Assembly (NCBI RefSeq): GCF_013463155.1
Contig: NZ_CP040781.1
Location: 620,001 to 684,000, forward strand
From: Staphylococcus sp. 17KM0847
Lineage (GTDB): Bacteria; Bacillota; Bacilli; Staphylococcales; Staphylococcaceae
DNA length: 64,000 bases
Direction: 5' to 3'
Positions 57,468 to 64,000 of the stretch are shown piece after piece (the stretch's first letter is position 1; the number at the start of each line of letters is the position of its first letter). Under the pieces are notes generated by a model, which saw only the letters and a list, made by a program, of their open reading frames with translations, made no database searches and had not been told where the DNA came from. Both the position numbers and the translations under genes were made by a program.

Positions 57468-59598
57468 GATTAAAAAGAATAAAGTAGGAGCAGTCCTCCT
57501 GATTGGTGTACTTGGACTGCTCTTTTTTTCATTGGTTTTAAGATATGGCTATGTCATGCTATTGGGGCAGTCATCTGGTGAAGATTTAATTATGAGAGCA
57601 AACCAGAAATATTTGTCACAGCTTGATCAAGGTGCAGAACGCGGCAAAATATATGACCGAAATGGCAAAATCTTAGCTGAAGATGTTGATCGTTTTCGCT
57701 TGGCAGCTGTTATTGATCAGCGTGCAAGTCAAGATTCAGAAGAGCCAAGGCACGTTGTAGATAAAAAAAAGACAGCGAAACAACTGGCTAAAGTGATTGA
57801 TATGTCTGCTAAAGATATAGAAAAGCGTCTCAATATGAAAAAGGCTTTTCAGGTCGAATTTGGTAAAGCAGGACAAAACTTGACCTATCATGATAAGGAA
57901 AAGATTGAGAAGATGAAGTTACCAGGTATAACGTTATACCCTGAGGTGCAGCGTTTTTATCCTAATGGTAACTTTGCATCACATTTGATTGGTATGGCGC
58001 AAAAAGATGCGGATACGGGAGAGCTTAAAGGCGCATTAGGTGTTGAAAAAATATTTGATAGCTATCTGTCTGGAGAGTCAGGTCACGCCTCTTTCACGAA
58101 AGATATATGGGGCTATATCATCCCGAATTCTAAAAATGAAGTGGCACCTAAACGTGGGGATGATGTGCATTTGACGATTGATTCTAATATTCAAGTATTT
58201 GTAGAGGAAGCGCTTGATAAGATGGTAGAACGCTATGAACCGAAAGATTTATTTGCTGTCGTTATGGATGCAAAAACGGGTGAGATTTTAGCGTATAGCC
58301 AAAGACCTACATTTAATCCAGAGACAGGAGAAAACTTTGGTAAAAAGTGGGCAAATGATTTATATCAAAACCTTTATGAACCAGGATCGACATTCAAAAC
58401 ATTTGGTCTTGCTGCAGCGATTCAAGAAGGTAAATTTAAACCGAATGAAAAATACGAGTCGGGGTACCGTGATATTCAAGGTTCTCGTATTTATGACTGG
58501 AATAAAGAAGGTTGGGGTAAAATTCCTATGAGCTTAGGTTTTACATATTCATCTAATACTTTGATGATGAAACTCCAAGACCTTGTAGGTGTTGACAAAA
58601 TGCAATCATGGTATGAAAAGTTTGGATTTGGTAAAACCACAGGAAGTTTATTTGATGGTGAACAGAGTGGTAATATTGCATGGGAAAATGAATTGATGCA
58701 AAAAACGACAACATTTGGTCAATCTACAACTGTAACACCTGCACAAATGCTCCAAGCTCAATCATCTGTATTTAATAAAGGTGAGATGATTCGACCTTAT
58801 TTTATTTCATCAATTATGAATCCAGTGTCTGATCAAACGTATTATAAAGGGAAGCGTGAAGTGACAGGTAAACCAATGACGGAACAAACGGCGAAAAAAG
58901 TCGCAAAAGAGTTGGATCTCGTTGTTAATAGCAAAGATAGCCATGCGAAACATTTTAAAGTTGATGGATATCGTGTAGCAGGCAAAACAGGAACTGCACA
59001 AGTCGCAGACCCAGAGAATGGCGGGTATGTAGAAGGGCCGAATCCATATTTTTCAAGTTTTATAGGTCATGCCCCAAGTAAAAATCCACGTGTTGTTGTA
59101 TATGCTGGTATGAGCCTTGCACAAAAACGAGATCAAGAAGCTTACGAAATGAGTGTAAGTAAAGCATTTGTACCGATTATGAAGAATACATTGCAATACT
59201 TAAACGTAGGGGAAGACAAACTTGATGAACAAGTCACGATTAATAAAGTGCCTGATGTTGTTGATTCATCTGTTGAAAAGGCAGAAGATAAAATTACGAA
59301 TCAGTCACTTCACCCAGTTGTGATAGGCAGTGGTGATCAAGTCGTAAGTCAAAGTCCAACATCAAGTACAAGATTATTACCAAACAGTAATGTTTTATTG
59401 CTGACGAATGGTGACTTAACAATGCCAGATATGACGGGATGGACCCGAGATGACCTTGTCGCGTTTGAATCTTTAACAGGCATCAAAGTAAAAGTTAAAG
59501 GTAGTGGTTTTGTGAAATCACAATCACAATCGGCACAATCGCCGATAGATAAAAAGGCGGATATTGAAGTGGAAATGGCATCAAAAGAAACAGGTTAA
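57448..59598 (+). CDS. pbpA: Division-specific transpeptidase PBP1 with PASTA domains
   Basis: 716 residues: membrane anchor (about 14-36), PBP dimerisation domain (60-230), transpeptidase (from about 260) with S314-T-F-K317, SSN (SYSSN-like TYSSNTLM) and KTGTAQ, and two C-terminal PASTA repeats (VPDVVDSSVEKAEDK; MPDMTGWTRDD). It is the class B PBP that crosslinks septal peptidoglycan; FtsW (2191-3411) is the likely polymerase partner. Confidence 0.95.
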   Translation: MAKRKIKIKKNKVGAVLLIGVLGLLFFSLVLRYGYVMLLGQSSGEDLIMRANQKYLSQLDQGAERGKIYDRNGKILAEDVDRFRLAAVIDQRASQDSEEPRHVVDKKKTAKQLAKVIDMSAKDIEKRLNMKKAFQVEFGKAGQNLTYHDKEKIEKMKLPGITLYPEVQRFYPNGNFASHLIGMAQKDADTGELKGALGVEKIFDSYLSGESGHASFTKDIWGYIIPNSKNEVAPKRGDDVHLTIDSNIQVFVEEALDKMVERYEPKDLFAVVMDAKTGEILAYSQRPTFNPETGENFGKKWANDLYQNLYEPGSTFKTFGLAAAIQEGKFKPNEKYESGYRDIQGSRIYDWNKEGWGKIPMSLGFTYSSNTLMMKLQDLVGVDKMQSWYEKFGFGKTTGSLFDGEQSGNIAWENELMQKTTTFGQSTTVTPAQMLQAQSSVFNKGEMIRPYFISSIMNPVSDQTYYKGKREVTGKPMTEQTAKKVAKELDLVVNSKDSHAKHFKVDGYRVAGKTGTAQVADPENGGYVEGPNPYFSSFIGHAPSKNPRVVVYAGMSLAQKRDQEAYEMSVSKAFVPIMKNTLQYLNVGEDKLDEQVTINKVPDVVDSSVEKAEDKITNQSLHPVVIGSGDQVVSQSPTSSTRLLPNSNVLLLTNGDLTMPDMTGWTRDDLVAFESLTGIKVKVKGSGFVKSQSQSAQSPIDKKADIEVEMASKETG

Positions 59599-59749
59599 TC
59601 ACTGCTGTCATTGATAGGGGAGATAGTTTGAGCGGGATAATATATGTCGTTTAGACTTTCCCACTATTTGGCAGTATATGAGATCGCCTTGAAATGCAGA
59701 TACTATCTTTCAAATGAAATGTAAGACGAAATATATAAAGGAGACTATT

Positions 59750-60715
59750 ATGGGAATTATTAGCGCAATTATCGCATTTGTTATAACAGCAGTTTTAGTA
59801 CCAATTTTAATACCTACTTTAAAGCGTATGAAGTTTGGGCAAAGTATTCGGGAAGAGGGACCACAAAGCCATATGAAAAAGACAGGGACACCGACTATGG
59901 GTGGTTTAACCTTTTTAATTGGAGCTATTGTCACGACAATAATTGCGAGTGTTTTTGTAGAACCAGCAAGCCCATTGCTACTCTTACTTTTTGTTACTAT
60001 TGGTTTTGGGTTGATTGGTTTTATTGATGATTATATCATCGTTGTTAAAAAGAACAATCAAGGTTTAACAAGTAAGCAAAAGTTTTTAGCGCAAATTATC
60101 ATTGCAGTTATCTTTTTTATCGTTGCAAAAGGATTTAATGCATTTGATTTCTCTACTGATATTAATTTGCCTTTTACAGATGCATCTTTGCCATTGTCTT
60201 TTGCGTATGTCTTATTCATTATTTTTTGGCAAGTAGGCTTTTCGAATGCTGTCAACTTAACAGATGGTTTAGATGGTTTAGCAACAGGACTTTCAATTAT
60301 TGGTTTTACGATGTATGCAATAATGAGTTTCGTTTTAGAACAACCAGCTATTGGATTATTTTGTATCATTATGATTGCAGCGCTATCAGGTTTCTTACCT
60401 TATAATATTAACCCAGCCAAAGTCTTTATGGGGGATACAGGAAGCCTAGCACTAGGTGGTATTTTTGCAACAATCTCTATTATGCTGAACCAAGAACTTT
60501 CATTATTGTTTATAGGGCTTGTCTTTGTCTTAGAGACATTATCCGTTATGATACAAGTCACATCATTTAAATTGACGGGGAAACGTATTTTTAAGATGAG
60601 TCCATTGCATCATCACTTTGAACTGATAGGTTGGAGTGAGTGGAAAGTCGTGACGGTCTTTTGGTCAGTCGGATTAATAACAGGTCTTATCGGTCTATGG
60701 ATTGGAGTGAGCTAA
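59750..60715 (+). CDS. mraY: Phospho-N-acetylmuramoyl-pentapeptide transferase MraY
   Basis: 321 residues from the ATG at 59750 (AAAGGAG upstream). About ten membrane helices. MGGLTF, the Asp pair of GLIGFIDDYI, NLTDGLDGLA, FMGDTGSLALGG and the His loop PLHHHFE are the polyprenyl-phosphate transferase motifs. It makes lipid I. The 151 nt before it hold no gene. Confidence 0.95.
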   Translation: MGIISAIIAFVITAVLVPILIPTLKRMKFGQSIREEGPQSHMKKTGTPTMGGLTFLIGAIVTTIIASVFVEPASPLLLLLFVTIGFGLIGFIDDYIIVVKKNNQGLTSKQKFLAQIIIAVIFFIVAKGFNAFDFSTDINLPFTDASLPLSFAYVLFIIFWQVGFSNAVNLTDGLDGLATGLSIIGFTMYAIMSFVLEQPAIGLFCIIMIAALSGFLPYNINPAKVFMGDTGSLALGGIFATISIMLNQELSLLFIGLVFVLETLSVMIQVTSFKLTGKRIFKMSPLHHHFELIGWSEWKVVTVFWSVGLITGLIGLWIGVS

Positions 60716-62065
60716 TTGATAAACTATACAGGATTAATGGGGGAAAAGGTACTTGTACTTGGTTTGGCAAAGAGTGGCTATGAAGCAGCAAAATTATTGC
60801 ATCGCCTTGGTGCAGAAGTAACAGTAAATGATGGCAAAGATTTATCACAAGATGTGCATGCGAAAGACTTAGAAACATTAGGTATTCATGTAGTGAGTGG
60901 CTCGCATCCCATCGCATTGTTGGATGAATCCCCAATTATTGTTAAGAATCCCGGTATTCCTTATACAGTTCCGTTATTACAGGAGGCAAAAACACGTGGG
61001 TTGACAATTTTAACGGAGGTCGAACTCAGCTATCTTATATCAGAAGCCCCAATCATTGGTATTACAGGTACAAATGGTAAGACAACGGTAACATCATTAC
61101 TTGGTGATATGTTTAATAAAAGTAGAGAAGTTGGACATTTAGCAGGTAATATTGGATATGTGGCCTCAAAAGTAGCACAAGATGTTCGGGCTGATGAGTA
61201 TTTAATTACTGAGCTTTCATCATTTCAATTATTAGGTATTGAGCATTATCGACCACATATTGCAATTGTTACGAATATTTATGAAGCACATTTAGATTAC
61301 CATGAAACATTAGAGAATTATCAAGAAGCTAAAAAGCGTATTTTTAAAAATCAAACAGAGAGTGATTATTTAATTTTTAATTATCAACAACGCCATTTGA
61401 TTGATACGTCTCAAATAAAATCAAAAATACTTTATTTTTCGACACAACAAGCAGTAGATGGTATTTATGTAGATAATGACTATATTGTCTATAATCATAT
61501 TCGTCTGATCCATTTAGATGACATTGTTTTACCGGGAACACATAACTTAGAAAATATTTTAGCTGCCACATTAGCTGCTATTTTAGCAGGTGTGTCAGTT
61601 GGTGCAATTATTCAGTCTTTAACGACATTTTCAGGCATTGAACATCGTTTGCAGTATATTGGGAATAATAAAACCAATAAGTATTACAATGATTCTAAAG
61701 CAACGAATACATTGGCAACACAATTTGCTTTGAATTCTTTTGATCAGCCTATCGTTTGGTTATGTGGTGGCTTAGATCGAGGAAATGATTTTGATGATTT
61801 GATTCCGTATATGAATAATGTGCGTGTAATGATTACTTTTGGTGAAACACAAGATAAGTTTATAAAGCTTGGTGAAAGTCAAGGAAAGCTAGTGATACGG
61901 GCTATTGATGTGACAGACGCAGTGACAAAAGTCCAAGAAATAGTAGAACCGAATGATGTGATTTTACTTTCGCCAGCGTGTGCAAGTTGGGATCAATATG
62001 ACACTTTTGAACAACGAGGTGAAATGTTTGTGTCGGCGTTTAAAGCTCATTTGCCGTCACATTAA
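60716..62065 (+). CDS. murD: UDP-N-acetylmuramoyl-L-alanine:D-glutamate ligase
   Basis: 449 residues, TTG start directly after the mraY stop with GGAGTGA in the mraY end. N-terminal Rossmann-like domain, central ATP-binding [22 protein letters not shown] and NDSKATNT, and C-terminal [11 protein letters not shown]. It adds the D-glutamate supplied by MurI. Confidence 0.96.
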   Translation: MINYTGLMGEKVLVLGLAKSGYEAAKLLHRLGAEVTVNDGKDLSQDVHAKDLETLGIHVVSGSHPIALLDESPIIVKNPGIPYTVPLLQEAKTRGLTILTEVELSYLISEAPIIGITGTNGKTTVTSLLGDMFNKSREVGHLAGNIGYVASKVAQDVRADEYLITELSSFQLLGIEHYRPHIAIVTNIYEAHLDYHETLENYQEAKKRIFKNQTESDYLIFNYQQRHLIDTSQIKSKILYFSTQQAVDGIYVDNDYIVYNHIRLIHLDDIVLPGTHNLENILAATLAAILAGVSVGAIIQSLTTFSGIEHRLQYIGNNKTNKYYNDSKATNTLATQFALNSFDQPIVWLCGGLDRGNDFDDLIPYMNNVRVMITFGETQDKFIKLGESQGKLVIRAIDVTDAVTKVQEIVEPNDVILLSPACASWDQYDTFEQRGEMFVSAFKAHLPSH

Positions 62066-62078
62066 GGATGTGGAATAA

Positions 62079-62972
62079 ATGACAGAGCATATCCCAAAGA
62101 TAGATAATGTGATGCTTAAAGAACAAAGACGACGTCAACTGTTAAAAAGACGACGCATACAACGTGCAGTGGTTTCAATATTATTACTCATCGTTGTGCT
62201 TATTGTAATTTATATGTTTACGCCGATCAGTTATATTAAACATGTGTCGATTGAAGGGAATCATTATATAGCGGATAAGACAATCGAAAAACAACTTAAA
62301 ATAAAAAAAGATACACGCATTTATTCTTACAATGGTGGGAAAGCAGAAGATCGCATTAATAAACATCCGCTAGTTAAAGAAGTTAATGTACATAAAGGGT
62401 TATTCAATCGTATCACTGTAACAGTTAAAGAATATGACATCGTAGGTATTGTGACGGTCAAAGATCGAGAAGTCCCAGTTATTGAAAGTGGACGTATACT
62501 GCAAGATTATAAAGGGAACGTGCCGAATGAAGTTCCGTATTTGCAAGGGTTTAAAGGTACAGATAAACAAAATCTTGTGGAGGCACTCAATAAAGTTGAT
62601 CGTACAACGCGTGCGCAAATTTCTGAAGTGGTGTATGCTGCTAAAAAGGCACAGCCTAATTTAATCAAACTCTATATGCGAGATGGTATAGAGGTACTGG
62701 GAAACACCAAAACAATTGCTAAGAAACTGAAATATTATCCGAGTATGTCTCAAGCGCTAGATAAAGATGATTCTGGACGATTAAAAGAGGCAGGTTATAT
62801 TGATTTATCAGTCGGTGCAAGCTTTATTCCATATAATGATTCAGAAGATAGTAGTAGTGATTCAGCAAGTGCACAACAGGTTGAAACAAGTACACAGTCA
62901 AGAGATGAAGCAAAAGATGAACTACAAAAAGCATTAAATAAAATTAAAGAGAGTGAAAAGGAAGCGGAGTGA
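62079..62972 (+). CDS. divIB: Cell division protein DivIB/FtsQ
   Basis: 297 residues: basic N-terminus (KEQRRRQLLKRRRIQ), a membrane helix (about 29-47), a POTRA domain (YIKHVSIEGNHYIADKTIEK), the beta domain, and a polar, Ser-rich, probably disordered tail. It stabilises FtsL and DivIC at the septum. SD AAGGATG. Confidence 0.92.
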   Translation: MTEHIPKIDNVMLKEQRRRQLLKRRRIQRAVVSILLLIVVLIVIYMFTPISYIKHVSIEGNHYIADKTIEKQLKIKKDTRIYSYNGGKAEDRINKHPLVKEVNVHKGLFNRITVTVKEYDIVGIVTVKDREVPVIESGRILQDYKGNVPNEVPYLQGFKGTDKQNLVEALNKVDRTTRAQISEVVYAAKKAQPNLIKLYMRDGIEVLGNTKTIAKKLKYYPSMSQALDKDDSGRLKEAGYIDLSVGASFIPYNDSEDSSSDSASAQQVETSTQSRDEAKDELQKALNKIKESEKEAE

Positions 62973-63121
62973 GAAGGTGAGGTACTAGGATAACAGAGAT
63001 TTTACACCCTATACCTATCCTTCGTTTGCTTTTGTATATTCGAAATGTCTTTTTCACATTCAAGTTAGTGATTACATAAAATGAACAAAAAGTTAGAAAT
63101 TAAACAGGTTTATAGTTCACA

Positions 63122-63150
63122 TTGGTACAGTGTTATTGTAAACTTATAAT
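63122..63150 (+). promoter_or_regulatory. Promoter of ftsA (ftsAZ)
   Basis: TTGGTA (63122-63127), 17 nt, TATAAT (63145-63150), 40 nt upstream of ftsA. The 217-nt gap after divIB (62973-63189) holds this and no gene. Confidence 0.7.
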
Positions 63151-63165
63151 AGTGTGAATATGTAA

Positions 63166-64000
<835 letters not shown>

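Overview
The window is chromosomal DNA of a low-GC Firmicute, almost certainly a Staphylococcus. The gene order ylaN-ftsW-pycA-ctaA/ctaBM, ylbF-ylbG-rsmD-coaD-tmcAL-yceD-rpmF, pheST-rnhC-zapA-cvpA-polX-mutS2-trxA-uvrC-sdhCAB-murI-rdgB-yfcE, psm-beta, bshC and mraZ-rsmH-ftsL-pbp1-mraY-murD-divIB-ftsA is the staphylococcal core order as I know it. Small amphipathic phenol-soluble-modulin (PSM) genes confirm the genus. The absence of the isd and hla/efb loci that S. aureus carries in this stretch suggests another species, perhaps of the S. intermedius-hyicus group (inference only).

Layout. 1-9776 is core: the tail of a flavin oxidoreductase, small conserved genes, ftsW, pyruvate carboxylase and the heme A/cytochrome aa3 assembly genes. 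9778-17852 is an accessory insert between ctaM and the CAP-domain gene. It holds a four-gene operon plus a divergent LacI-type regulator that match, gene for gene, the Bacillus subtilis ntdABC-glcP/ntdR kanosamine (3,3'-neotrehalosadiamine) locus. Around it lie degenerate ISL3-family copies, IS21 and resolvase remnants and an Fst-type type I toxin-antitoxin module. 17940-43193 returns to core housekeeping genes: RNA modification, CoA, translation with a T-box leader for pheST, DNA repair, thioredoxin, succinate dehydrogenase and cell-wall glutamate.

43200-53300 is a second variable region. It has two PSM clusters (a beta-type plus a short epsilon-like peptide; an alpha-type and another beta-type), two of them preceded by AgrA-like direct repeats. 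It also has an MFS transporter, a tRNA-Arg(TCT) with a frameshifted integrase beside it, a possible secreted effector with an acidic partner, the fullest ISL3 copy, an IS30 remnant and an orphan XcbB/CpsF-like protein. From 53329 to the end the division and cell-wall cluster begins; ftsA runs off the window.

How the genes fit together. NtdC, NtdA and NtdB would convert glucose-6-phosphate to kanosamine, an amino sugar that interferes with cell-wall precursor synthesis, and the GlcP-like carrier would move a sugar or the product. NtdR probably senses the product at a palindromic operator between the divergent genes. The two ISL3 copies that bracket the operon share the same two internal deletions in direct orientation, so the cassette looks acquired and possibly excisable. 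The PSMs under probable Agr control form the second system directed at other cells.
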